The notes below the pieces were generated by a model. That model was given only the letters and a program-made list of their open reading frames with translations. It was not told the DNA's origin and did no database searches. The position numbers and the translations under genes are program-made. This document shows, one piece after another, positions 14,868-22,454 of a DNA stretch of 49,648 bases; within the stretch, counting starts at the first letter, position 1; each line of letters begins with the position of its first letter. The stretch comes from Streptomyces spinoverrucosus (GTDB taxonomy: Bacteria > Actinomycetota > Actinomycetes > Streptomycetales > Streptomycetaceae): assembly GCF_006539505.1 (NCBI RefSeq), contig NZ_BJND01000065.1, positions 1 to 49,648 of the forward strand, in the 5' to 3' direction.

Positions 14868-15482
14868 TTATAGCCAGCCCTTGTCTTGGGCGATTCGGGC
14901 CGCTTCCGTTCTGTTGCGGGCCGCCAGTTTTTGGATTGCCGTTGAGAGGTAGTTGCGGACCGTGCCCTGGGAAAGGTGCAGGGTTGCCGCCAGTTCCGCG
15001 TTTGTGGAGCCGTCCGCTGCCGCTCGCAGTACCTCTCGTTCGCGGTCCGTCAAAGGGTTCGCGCCCTCCGCCAGGGCCGCTGCCGCCAGGGTCGGGTCGA
15101 TGACCCGCTCGCCGGAGAGCACCTTGCGGATCGCCTCCGCCAGCTGGGCGGCCGGGGCGTCCTTGACCAGGAAGGCGTCGGCGCCGGACTCCATGGCGGT
15201 GCGGAGGTAGCCGGGGCGGCCGAAGGTGGTGAGGATGACCAGGCGTACGTCGGGCAGCTCCTGGTGGAGTCGGGCCGCCGCCTCGATGCCGGTCGCACCC
15301 GGCATCTCGATGTCGAGGAGGGCCACGTCGACGTCCTGCGCGCGGGCCAGCGGCAGCACCTCGTCGCCGCGCGCCGCCTGGGCGACCACCTCGATGTCGT
15401 CCTCCAGGCCGAGCAGCGCGGCCAGTGCCTCGCGGACCATCGCCTGGTCCTCGGCGAGCAGGACCCTGATCGTGCGGCTCAT
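14868..15482 (-). CDS. NarL/LuxR-type response regulator (DesR-like)
   Basis: 204-aa regulator from ATG 15482, overlapping the kinase stop by ATGA. The receiver domain has the acidic pair Glu11-Asp12 (LLAEDQAMVREAL), phospho-acceptor Asp57 (DVALLDIEM), the conserved Thr in VILTTFG and Lys in AFLVKDAPA. The C-terminal LuxR helix-turn-helix is ANPLTDREREVLRAAADGST, then NAELAATLHLSQGTVRNYLS. The family regulates nearby ABC or membrane genes, and it is the last gene of a four-gene coupled operon. The palindromes at 18328-18370 are plausible target sites for its dimer. Confidence 0.95.
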   Translation of the reverse strand: MSRTIRVLLAEDQAMVREALAALLGLEDDIEVVAQAARGDEVLPLARAQDVDVALLDIEMPGATGIEAAARLHQELPDVRLVILTTFGRPGYLRTAMESGADAFLVKDAPAAQLAEAIRKVLSGERVIDPTLAAAALAEGANPLTDREREVLRAAADGSTNAELAATLHLSQGTVRNYLSTAIQKLAARNRTEAARIAQDKGWL

Positions 15483-16648
15483 GTCCCGGATCCTACGGCC
15501 GGGCCGGCGGGGACCCTCGCGACCAGGCGGAAGCCCTGCTTCAGCGGGCCCGCCTCCAACGTGCCGCCCGCCTTGTGCAGGCGCTCGGCGAGGCCGGTCA
15601 GGCCGTGGCCGGGGCCTTCGCCGGTGCCGCCGCCCGTTCCCGGGCCGTCGTCCTCGACGCACAGGTCCAGTACCGGGCCGTCGAGGGTCTGCCGACGGGC
15701 CACGGTGACCGTGCATCGGCTGGCGCCGCTGTGCCGTACGACGTTGGTGACCGCCTCGCGCAGCGCCCAGGCGAGGGCGGACTCGCTCTCCTCGGGGACG
15801 TCGGCGACGTCCGGTTCCAGCGGGATGTCGGGGGTGACCCCGGCCGCGGTCAGGGCGACCCGGGCGCCCGCGAGTTCGGCGGCCAGGCGGGGGCGCCGGT
15901 AGCCGCTGACGGCCTCGCGGACGTCGACGAGGGCCTGGCGGCTGACCCGTTCGATGTCGGCGACCTGCTGGGCCGCCTTGTCGGGGTGGTCCGGGAGCAT
16001 CCGGCCCGCCAGTTCGCTCTTGAGGGTGATCAGGGACAGGGAGTGGCCCAGGAGATCGTGCAGGTCGCGGGCGAGCCGCAGCCGTTCCTCGTTGGCGGCC
16101 AGGTGGGCGACGGTGGCGCGGGCCTCGCGCAGGGCGACGGTGGTGCGGACGAGTTCGCGTACGCCGGTCATGGCGAAGCCGCCGAGCAGGGCCGGGATGA
16201 GCAGCCCGGCCAGGTAGGCGGTGCCGTCCGGGACGGCCAGGGCGACGGACGTCATCAGGGCGGCCGCGCCGGGGATGGTCCAGCGCGCGTACCGCAGGGG
16301 CAGTGCGGCGCCGGACGCGATCGAGACGTAGACGAAGAGGACCAGCCACTCGCGGCCGAGGGTGACCGCGAGGAGCGTCGACTGGGCGGACAGGACCGCG
16401 AGCGAGCCCAGCACCGGGACGTTCCTGTCCCAGCGGCCGGTGCGGAACAGCAGGATCATGTACCAGATGACGAAGGCCACCAGGCCGATCCAGCCGAGGA
16501 CGCGGACGCCCGTGCTGTGGCCGCCGTGCAAGAGGTCGGTGACGGGGGCGCTCAGGTAGACGAGCCAGATGCCCGTCCACAGGGTCTTGATCATCCGCTG
16601 CTTGCGGTTCTGCGGGCGCTGCCCGATACCGACGCCGATGCCGCTCAC
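15479..16648 (-). CDS. Sensor histidine kinase (DesK/NarX-like, HisKA_3)
   Basis: 389-aa product from GTG 16648, overlapping the permease stop. The N-terminal half has about five or six membrane helices (LVYLSAPVTDLL onward, then WLVLFVYVSIASGAALPL, then YLAGLLIPALLGGFAM). A short coiled linker leads to the HisKA_3 dimerisation helix with phospho-His197 (ERLRLARDLHDLLGHSLSL). The ATPase domain shows the N-box (ALREAVTNVVRHSG) and the G-box (DDGPGTGGGTGEGPGHGLTG). Membrane topology resembles DesK thermosensors, which sense bilayer state, though the signal here is unknown. Confidence 0.93.
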   Translation of the reverse strand: MSGIGVGIGQRPQNRKQRMIKTLWTGIWLVYLSAPVTDLLHGGHSTGVRVLGWIGLVAFVIWYMILLFRTGRWDRNVPVLGSLAVLSAQSTLLAVTLGREWLVLFVYVSIASGAALPLRYARWTIPGAAALMTSVALAVPDGTAYLAGLLIPALLGGFAMTGVRELVRTTVALREARATVAHLAANEERLRLARDLHDLLGHSLSLITLKSELAGRMLPDHPDKAAQQVADIERVSRQALVDVREAVSGYRRPRLAAELAGARVALTAAGVTPDIPLEPDVADVPEESESALAWALREAVTNVVRHSGASRCTVTVARRQTLDGPVLDLCVEDDGPGTGGGTGEGPGHGLTGLAERLHKAGGTLEAGPLKQGFRLVARVPAGPAVGSGT

Positions 16649-17385
16649 GCCTTCAGCGAGTCCTTCCGGTACAGCCAGGCCGCCCCGCCCGCGAAGAGCA
16701 GGAAGGAGACGGCGAGTACGGCGATGTCCCCGGCCTGCGGGGCCTGGCTCTGTTCGATGGCCCGCCCCAGAGCAGCGTACGCGTGCGTGGGCAGCCACTC
16801 GGCGATGTCCTGGAGCCAGCCGGGGAACGTCGTCGTCGGCATCCACAGACCGCCGAGCATGGACAGACCGAAGTAGACGATCATCGTGATCGGGCGGACC
16901 GCGTCCCCACTGGCGAGGTAGCCGATGGCCACGCCGAGCGCGGCGAAGACCAGGCTGCCCGCCCAGATCGCGCCGGTCAGGGCGAGCCACTGCCAGGCGT
17001 CCAGCCGTACGTCCTTCGCCACCGCCGCGACCACGAAGACGATCACGATCGAGGGCAGGCTGACCACGGCCGCGCTCGCCGTCTTGGCGAGGACGTAGCC
17101 GCGCCCGGGCAGCGGGGTGAGCCTCAGTTGCCGTACCCAGCCGTTCTCCCGCTCCTTCGCGATGCGCTCGCTGTTGCCCATCAGGACGGCGGTCAGGGCG
17201 CCGAAGGAGGCCATGGAGACCATCATGTACGTCGGGAGGGTCAGGCCCGTGCCGTCGATCGTGGTCGTGCTGTCGGCGGTTCCCGAGATCAGCAGGAACA
17301 GCACCGAGGGGTAGATCACCGAGAAGAAGAGGAACTTGCGGTTGCGCAGGGCGCGGGTGAGTTCGAGGGTGACCAGGTTGTTCAT
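16645..17385 (-). CDS. ABC-2 type transporter permease
   Basis: 246-aa integral membrane protein with six predicted helices, starting MNNLVTLELTRALRNRKFLF. The ABC-2 features include the amphipathic entry helix, the first membrane span (FFSVIYPSVLFLLISG), a polar loop with NSERIAKERENGWVRQLR, which is the conserved coupling region after helix 2, and YFGLSMLGGLWMPTTTFPGW near helix 5. It would form a dimer energised by the ATPase encoded just upstream (4-bp overlap). Exported substrate unknown; related systems act on lipids, antibiotics or peptides. Confidence 0.92.
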   Translation of the reverse strand: MNNLVTLELTRALRNRKFLFFSVIYPSVLFLLISGTADSTTTIDGTGLTLPTYMMVSMASFGALTAVLMGNSERIAKERENGWVRQLRLTPLPGRGYVLAKTASAAVVSLPSIVIVFVVAAVAKDVRLDAWQWLALTGAIWAGSLVFAALGVAIGYLASGDAVRPITMIVYFGLSMLGGLWMPTTTFPGWLQDIAEWLPTHAYAALGRAIEQSQAPQAGDIAVLAVSFLLFAGGAAWLYRKDSLKA

Positions 17386-18305
17386 GCGGTGCGCGCCTCC
17401 TCGGCGGTGGTGAGCGCGACGAAGGCCTCCTCCAGGCCCAGGCCGGCGACTTCCAGGTTGCGGGGGTAGGAGCCCTGGGCGTAGAGGCCGTGGACGGTCG
17501 CGTCGGCGTCCGTGGAGCGGATGCGGACGGTGGGTCCGGAGACGTCCAGGGAGGAGACGAAGGGCAGGGCGCGCAGGGCGGTTTCGTCGATCGGGGCGTC
17601 GAGGTCGAAGGTGATCCTGCGGGCTCCCGCCTTCGCCTTGATCTCGGTGGCGGTGCCGTCGGCGAGCAGCCGGCCGCGGTGCAGGACGAGGACGCGGTCG
17701 GCGATGGCGTCGGCCTCTTCGAGGTAGTGGGTGGCGAAGAGGACCGTACGGCCGTGGTCGGCCTGGTCGCGCATGGTGGCCCAGAAGGCCTGGCGGGTGG
17801 TGACGTCCATGCCGGTGGTCGGCTCGTCGAGGACGATCAGGTCGCTGTCGCCGGCGGTGGCGAGGGCGAACCGGACGCGTTGGGACTGGCCGCCGGAGAG
17901 TTTGTCGACCCTGCGGTCGGCGAGGCGGTCGATGCCCGCGCGGGACAGTACGTCGGTGACGGCGTAGGGCCTGGGGTGCAGGGCGCAGGCCAGCCGCACC
18001 AGTTCGGCGACCGTGACGCCGTCCATCAGTCCGCCGCTCTGCAGCATCGCGCCCACCCGCCCGGCGACGATCGCCTCGCGCGGGGTGCTGCCGAAGAGAC
18101 GGACCGTGCCGGTGTCGGGCTGCCTGAGGCCGAGGAGGAGATCGAGGGCGGTCGACTTGCCGGCGCCGTTGGGGCCCAGCAGGGCCACGGTCTGACCGGG
18201 GTGCAGGGTCAGCGTCAGGGCGTCTACGGCGCGGACGGTGCCGTAGCTCTTGCTCACCTGGTCGAAGGCGACCGCCGTGGTCGCTGTTGTCGTCATGGCA
18301 GCCAT
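17382..18305 (-). CDS. ABC transporter ATP-binding protein
   Basis: 307-aa nucleotide-binding subunit. Walker A is LLGPNGAGKST (residues 43-52), the signature is LSGGQSQRVRFALA, Walker B is LIVLDEPTTGMD and the switch His is in VLFATHYLEE. A DrrA-type C-terminal extension (ITFDLDAPIDETALRALPFV) is present, as in exporters of drugs or lipids. ATG 18305 is used, though ATG 18296 is in frame and neither has a strong ribosome site. First gene of the operon ATPase-permease-kinase-regulator, all joined by 4-bp overlaps. Confidence 0.93.
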   Translation of the reverse strand: MAAMTTTATTAVAFDQVSKSYGTVRAVDALTLTLHPGQTVALLGPNGAGKSTALDLLLGLRQPDTGTVRLFGSTPREAIVAGRVGAMLQSGGLMDGVTVAELVRLACALHPRPYAVTDVLSRAGIDRLADRRVDKLSGGQSQRVRFALATAGDSDLIVLDEPTTGMDVTTRQAFWATMRDQADHGRTVLFATHYLEEADAIADRVLVLHRGRLLADGTATEIKAKAGARRITFDLDAPIDETALRALPFVSSLDVSGPTVRIRSTDADATVHGLYAQGSYPRNLEVAGLGLEEAFVALTTAEEARTA

Positions 18306-18327
18306 CGTGTCCGGGCGGGCCGGGCGC

Positions 18328-18370
18328 CCGGCAGTGTCGGTGATCCTGACTGCCGGATGACAGATGTCAT
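18328..18370. promoter_or_regulatory. Two adjacent palindromes upstream of the ABC/two-component operon
   Basis: CCGGCAGT-N13-ACTGCCGG (18328-18356) is followed at once by a perfect 14-bp palindrome ATGACAGATGTCAT (18357-18370). Both lie 23-65 bp before the ATPase start, where a promoter should be. The ATGACA-N2-TGTCAT form suits a NarL/LuxR-type response regulator, so autoregulation by the operon's own regulator is the natural guess. Confidence 0.6.
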
Positions 18371-18379
18371 GGACGAGGA

Positions 18380-18402
18380 GGGCACCCGGCGGGCGGGTGC
18401 CC
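18380..18402 (-). terminator. Hairpin terminator after the peptidoglycan-binding gene
   Basis: Perfect 9-bp stem GGGCACCCG/CGGGTGCCC with a 5-base loop, six bases after the stop of the gene ending at 18408. Confidence 0.75.
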
Positions 18403-18407
18403 CTTCG

Positions 18408-20624
18408 CTAGTTGGGGTTGGTGTCGATCGTCGCCACGCGGTTCGTCGTGCTCTTCAGGGCCGGGCGCAGGGCGCCGATGACGTCCTGGACCGTGACCGG
18501 GGTCTTCTGGCCGGTGGCCCGGGTGATGAGGACGCCGTCGAAGGTCTTGCCGTAGAGGTCCTTCAGGGCGGCCTCGTCGTAGGTGTCGACGAGCTTGCCG
18601 TCGATCGCCTTGACGCGGAGGAACTTCCACAGGGAGTTCTCCGGGCTGAAGGCGATCGTGTGGGCCGCGTCGGTCTGGACGATGACGTTGGCGGACATCG
18701 CCGGCTCGGCGAACTCCTTCATCATCCGGTCGACCTCGGCGTTGGACACTGTCGGCTGCTTGGTGGTGGTCGGCACCTGGACCGGCGTGGCCGTGCCGGT
18801 CTGCACCTGGGTGCGGTAGGCCTCCTCGACGGCCTCGGTGGCCCGGTCGACGGCGATGCCCTGGCCGGCCTTGCCGTAGACGGCGACCGCCTTGCCCGAC
18901 TCGAACTTGATCGTGCCCTCGGTGGCGCTGCCCGCGCCGCCCGCCGCGGTCTGCAGGGCGGACTGCAGCTTCTCCTCGTCGACCGGCATGACCGGCTCGA
19001 CGACCCGCTCCTGCCCGAAGAGCGAGCCGATCACGGAGACGGGGTTGTAGTCGCTCTTGGCGGCGGCGTCGACCGTGGCGTCGGCGTCGAACTGCAGGCC
19101 CGACTGGTCCGGCTTGAGCGAGACGGTCTCGCCGTCGACGGACAGCTTCAGCGGGTTGTCGATGCGGTCACCGAGGGCCTCGTCGAGCTTCTTGACGGCG
19201 TCGTCGCGGGTGCCGCCGCCGATGTCCACGCCGAGCACGGTGGTGCCCTTGGGCACGTCGGAGTGGTTCATCAGCAGACCGGCGCCGTAGGCCACACCGG
19301 CGATGGCGAACACGCCGCCACCGAGCAGCACCAGCTTGTTGCGGCCCTTCTTTTTCTTCTTGGGCGCGGCCGCGGGCGCACTCTGCTGTGCCGGCTCGGG
19401 CCGCTTCGGCGGGGTGTGCGGCAGCGGCCCGCCGGTGGGCGCGCCGCCCGGCCCGAACGGCGTGCCTCGGTCGGCGGGCGGCACGACCGGGATGCCGCTG
19501 CTGAGGGTGTCCCCGGAGACGTTGTCGACAGGGGCGAAGGGGCTGCCGGGGGGCGGCTCGGGGGCCGGCTTCTGCGGGGTGAGGATCGCGGTGTCGTCGC
19601 TCAGCCCGCCGCCGGGGCCGGGGTGCGCGGCGGTGCCGGGTGCGCCGGCCGCGTTCGGCGTCGCGAGGGGGCTGTCGCCGGTGACCGGGCCGCCGGTCGG
19701 GCCCGCGGGGCCCTGCGGGCCGACCGGTCCACCGGGGCCGCCGGGGCCGCCCAGGCCGCCGTAACCGCTCGGACCGTTCTGGCCGTTGGGCGCGGCGCCC
19801 TGACCGCCGTACGGGGGCTGAGTGCCGTACGGAGCCTGCCCGTTCGGCGCGCCCTGGCCGTTCTGGCCGTTCTGGCCGGGCTCCGTGAAGTACGGCAGGT
19901 CGTCGCGGCGCGGCTCGCCCGGGTGGGAGCCGTTGCCGTTGCCGTTGCCCCGCGGGCCCGCCGCGAGCGCCTCGGTGACGTCGAAGGAGCCGGTGCCGCC
20001 GCCGTGGCCGGGGGCCACCGGGCCGCCGGTCGCGCCGGGGAGCCCGGCGCCGTTGGTGCCGCCGGGGCGGGCGCCGTTCGGCGCGCCGGGCCGGGAGGCG
20101 CCCGGCATGTTCATGGAACCGACGACACCGCCGGGACGCGCGCCGCCCTGAGCGGCGGCCGGGGCGCCGGGATCGGCCGAACCGCCGGACGGGCCCGCGC
20201 CGTTGGTGGCACCGCCGCCCTGACCGGGCTTGGGCGCACCGGACTTGCGGGGCGCGAACCAGTCGCTCGTCTTCTCCTCGCCGGTCCCCGGCTGTTGCTG
20301 CTCGGCGGGGGACTCGACCGTGCTCGTGGAGGTGGCCGCGCCCGGCGCCGCCGCCTCGGCGCCGCCGCCGTCGGCGCTGTCGGTGTCCGCGACGGGCTTG
20401 CGTACGACGACCGGCGGAATGGGCCGCGATCCGGGGATGTTGATCCGGATCCGGGTCGTCAGCGTCGTCTCGGTCTTGCGCTCCTCGGGCTGTCCGCCCG
20501 AACGGCCCGCGTCCGCACCGCTGTCGGAAGCCGTGGGGGTGCCGTAGGGCGGCGTGCCCGAGGGGTATGCGGTACCCCCGCGCCCGTTGGGCCCGGAGGA
20601 CGGACTGTCAGTTTCACGACTCAA
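18408..20624 (-). CDS. Membrane protein with collagen-like cytoplasmic tail and peptidoglycan-binding-type ectodomain
   Basis: 738-aa product. Residues 1-~425 are disordered and rich in Gly, Pro, Gln and Asn, with Gly-Pro-Gly-Gly-Pro tracts (GGPGGPGGPVGPQGPAGPTG) and NGQNGQ repeats. A lysine block (PKKKKKGRNK) precedes one membrane helix (LVLLGGGVFAIAGVAYGAGLLM, about residues 427-448). The ectodomain has two copies of a PG_binding_4-like fold (TTVLGVDIGGGTRDDAVKKL... and the later FSPENSLWKFLRVK region), as in L,D-transpeptidase/VanW-type wall proteins, but no VanW or YkuD catalytic motif is visible. The orientation, with the tail inside, is inferred from the Lys block. Probably links membrane and wall. 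Starts at ATG 20624; alone in its transcript. Confidence 0.85.
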   Translation of the reverse strand: MSRETDSPSSGPNGRGGTAYPSGTPPYGTPTASDSGADAGRSGGQPEERKTETTLTTRIRINIPGSRPIPPVVVRKPVADTDSADGGGAEAAAPGAATSTSTVESPAEQQQPGTGEEKTSDWFAPRKSGAPKPGQGGGATNGAGPSGGSADPGAPAAAQGGARPGGVVGSMNMPGASRPGAPNGARPGGTNGAGLPGATGGPVAPGHGGGTGSFDVTEALAAGPRGNGNGNGSHPGEPRRDDLPYFTEPGQNGQNGQGAPNGQAPYGTQPPYGGQGAAPNGQNGPSGYGGLGGPGGPGGPVGPQGPAGPTGGPVTGDSPLATPNAAGAPGTAAHPGPGGGLSDDTAILTPQKPAPEPPPGSPFAPVDNVSGDTLSSGIPVVPPADRGTPFGPGGAPTGGPLPHTPPKRPEPAQQSAPAAAPKKKKKGRNKLVLLGGGVFAIAGVAYGAGLLMNHSDVPKGTTVLGVDIGGGTRDDAVKKLDEALGDRIDNPLKLSVDGETVSLKPDQSGLQFDADATVDAAAKSDYNPVSVIGSLFGQERVVEPVMPVDEEKLQSALQTAAGGAGSATEGTIKFESGKAVAVYGKAGQGIAVDRATEAVEEAYRTQVQTGTATPVQVPTTTKQPTVSNAEVDRMMKEFAEPAMSANVIVQTDAAHTIAFSPENSLWKFLRVKAIDGKLVDTYDEAALKDLYGKTFDGVLITRATGQKTPVTVQDVIGALRPALKSTTNRVATIDTNPN

Positions 20625-20785
20625 GGCAGGTTCTCCCGGTTGGCTCCACCGCCCGTTACGACCTCAGATATACGCGGGCAGCTCGGCGGCGGCTCCACCA
20701 TACTGGCCACTTCGGGCGGGTATCCCGCGACCGCTGGGGAAACCCACACGGGACTCGCACGAGCGCCTGACGGCGAACTGGTACG

Positions 20786-21196
20786 TCATTCGCCAAGTCG
20801 GACGGACCGGCCACCGGGTTGCCGCGTCGGCGCGAGGGTGGCACAGATCACAGCGACGGCCATCCCGCCGAGCAGGTAGGCGTACGAGCCCACGCCCGCC
20901 GCGAAGAGGAAGTCCCCTTCCGGACGGCTGGCGGTGAGGAGGATGACGGCGAGCATCCAGCCGGCCGCGCCCGCGAGGGCCCCACCCCGGCCGCCGGTCG
21001 CCCACGCCCCGCCGAGAAACGCCCCGGCCGCGCCCGCGAGGGCCAGCAGCAGCCCGCCCGGGAACCACGCGGCCTGCACCAGCGATCCGGCGGCTCCCAC
21101 CACCAGGCCGAGCATGAACAGGCCCAGGTAGGCGGCCATCCGCCCGGCGGAGGGGCGGTGCAGGGGCTGCGTGAGCATCGACTGCCGGTCGCTCAT
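20786..21196 (-). CDS. Small four-helix membrane protein (DUF6113-like), coupled to mshB
   Basis: 136-aa product whose ATG (21196) overlaps the mshB stop as ATGA. After a short basic N-terminus (MSDRQSMLTQPLHRPSAGR) there are four hydrophobic segments, among them MAAYLGLFMLGLVVGAAGSL and LLGGMAVAVICATLAP. No catalytic residues stand out. Mycobacteria also have a small membrane protein right after mshB (Rv1171), so the pairing is conserved. A link to mycothiol is suggested only by coupling. The 161 bp downstream to the next gene show no feature beyond short GC-rich inverted repeats. Confidence 0.85.
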   Translation of the reverse strand: MSDRQSMLTQPLHRPSAGRMAAYLGLFMLGLVVGAAGSLVQAAWFPGGLLLALAGAAGAFLGGAWATGGRGGALAGAAGWMLAVILLTASRPEGDFLFAAGVGSYAYLLGGMAVAVICATLAPTRQPGGRSVRLGE

Positions 21197-22062
21197 GAGG
21201 CCACCTCGATCCCGGCGAACAGGTCCGTCTCCCGGCCCTGAGCACCCTGCTGACCGCGCACCAACTCGTAGTACTCGGTGCTGAACAGCGGCTGCGCGAG
21301 CTGGTTGGAGAGCGCGAAGTACGGCTCGGCGACCTCGATCTGCGTGGCGTGCGCGGCCATCGCGGCGGCCTTGGCGGCGGCGTACGCGGTGCCGTCGATC
21401 TCGGTGGTGATCCGCTCGTCGTCGACCACGCCGGGTACGTCGTCGATCACCGCGCTCTTGGGGAAGGTGAGGCCGGGCAGCACCTCCTGGAGGCGGGCGA
21501 AGGCGTCCTCGGCGATGGTGCGCGGGACGCGGTTCCAGTAGACCTTGGCGATGCCGAGGCCCGCCTCGGCGGCCAGGTCGGCGGCGCGCATGGCGATGCG
21601 GTGGGCCTGGATGTGGTCGGGGTGGCCGTAGCCGCCGTCGGGGTCGTAGGTGACGAGGACCTGGGGCCGTACCTCGCGGATCACCTCGACGAGGTGGGCG
21701 GCGGCCTCGTCGACGTCCGCCTGCCACAGGCAGCCGGGGTCGTCGTTGTCGGGCAGGCCCATCATCCCGGAGTCCTGGTAGTGGCCGGGGCCGCCGAGCA
21801 GACGGAAGTCCTCGACGCCGACCGCGCGCATGGCCGCGGTCAGCTCGCGCAGGCGGTGCTCGCCGAGGCCGGCGCCGGTCAGGTGCGCGAGTTCGGGCGG
21901 GATGACCTCGCCGCGCTCACCAAGGGTGCAGGTGACCAGGGTCACATGGGCACCCTCGGCCGCATACCTGGCCATGGTCGCGCCGTTGTTGATCGACTCG
22001 TCGTCCGGGTGCGCGTGCACCAGCAGCAGACGCCTGGAGGGCCGTTCCGTCATGGACCCCAC
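21193..22062 (-). CDS. mshB: Mycothiol synthesis deacetylase (GlcNAc-Ins deacetylase)
   Basis: 289-aa zinc-dependent deacetylase of the LmbE/PIG-L family. The metal motif AHPDDE gives His18, Asp20-Asp21 (residues 17-22), and the third ligand lies in YGHPDH (His147/His150). LLLVHAHPDDESINNGATMA is the hallmark N-terminus. MshB removes acetate from N-acetyl-glucosaminyl-inositol to give glucosaminyl-inositol, the second committed step of mycothiol, the main thiol of actinobacteria. ATG 22062 is used; ATG 22053 is in frame. Overlaps the following membrane-protein gene. Confidence 0.95.
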   Translation of the reverse strand: MGSMTERPSRRLLLVHAHPDDESINNGATMARYAAEGAHVTLVTCTLGERGEVIPPELAHLTGAGLGEHRLRELTAAMRAVGVEDFRLLGGPGHYQDSGMMGLPDNDDPGCLWQADVDEAAAHLVEVIREVRPQVLVTYDPDGGYGHPDHIQAHRIAMRAADLAAEAGLGIAKVYWNRVPRTIAEDAFARLQEVLPGLTFPKSAVIDDVPGVVDDERITTEIDGTAYAAAKAAAMAAHATQIEVAEPYFALSNQLAQPLFSTEYYELVRGQQGAQGRETDLFAGIEVAS

Positions 22063-22083
22063 CCTACGAGCAGAGCGGGCCGC

Positions 22084-22278
22084 TCAGAACTTGATGCTGC
22101 CGATCATGCCGGCGATGTTGGTGGTCAGCTCGCTGATTGTGGGCGCGATGGTGGACGAGGCGAGGTAGAAACCCAGCAGCATGCACACGACCGCATGCCC
22201 GGCCTTCAGCCCCGACTTCCTGATCAGCAGGAAGACGATGATCGCCAGCAGCACCACCGCCGAAATCGAGAGTGCCAC
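22084..22278 (-). CDS. Tiny conserved membrane protein, 64 aa
   Basis: MALSISAVVLLAIIVFLLIR, then KSGLKAGHAVVCMLLGFYLA, then SSTIAPTISELTTNIAG. Two hydrophobic stretches suggest a hairpin in the membrane with a polar, Thr-rich C-terminus. High GC3 and the family resemblance to other Streptomyces 60-70-residue membrane proteins support reality; a GAGGTG ribosome site precedes ATG 22278. It lies 21 bp upstream of mshB on the same strand and may be cotranscribed. Function unknown. Confidence 0.8.
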   Translation of the reverse strand: MALSISAVVLLAIIVFLLIRKSGLKAGHAVVCMLLGFYLASSTIAPTISELTTNIAGMIGSIKF

Positions 22279-22454
22279 GGCGGCTCACCTCCAAGAACCC
22301 GGGATGTGGGGAAAACAGTGCGAGGGAACTTGTAAATCCATACAGCGGCCAGCAGGTTCATACCCACACAGCGCTAGTGATCATAACTATCCGTACGCGC
22401 GCATCGAATGGCGCACAGCCGCACAAGGGGGCGCATGGCCAATATGGTCGGGGC

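Noticed and set aside
17490..20879. Plus-strand open frame of 1129 codons
   Set aside because: Antisense shadow of the ABC ATPase and peptidoglycan-binding genes; Gly/Arg/Ala-rich composition without domains, whereas the minus-strand genes have clear motifs.
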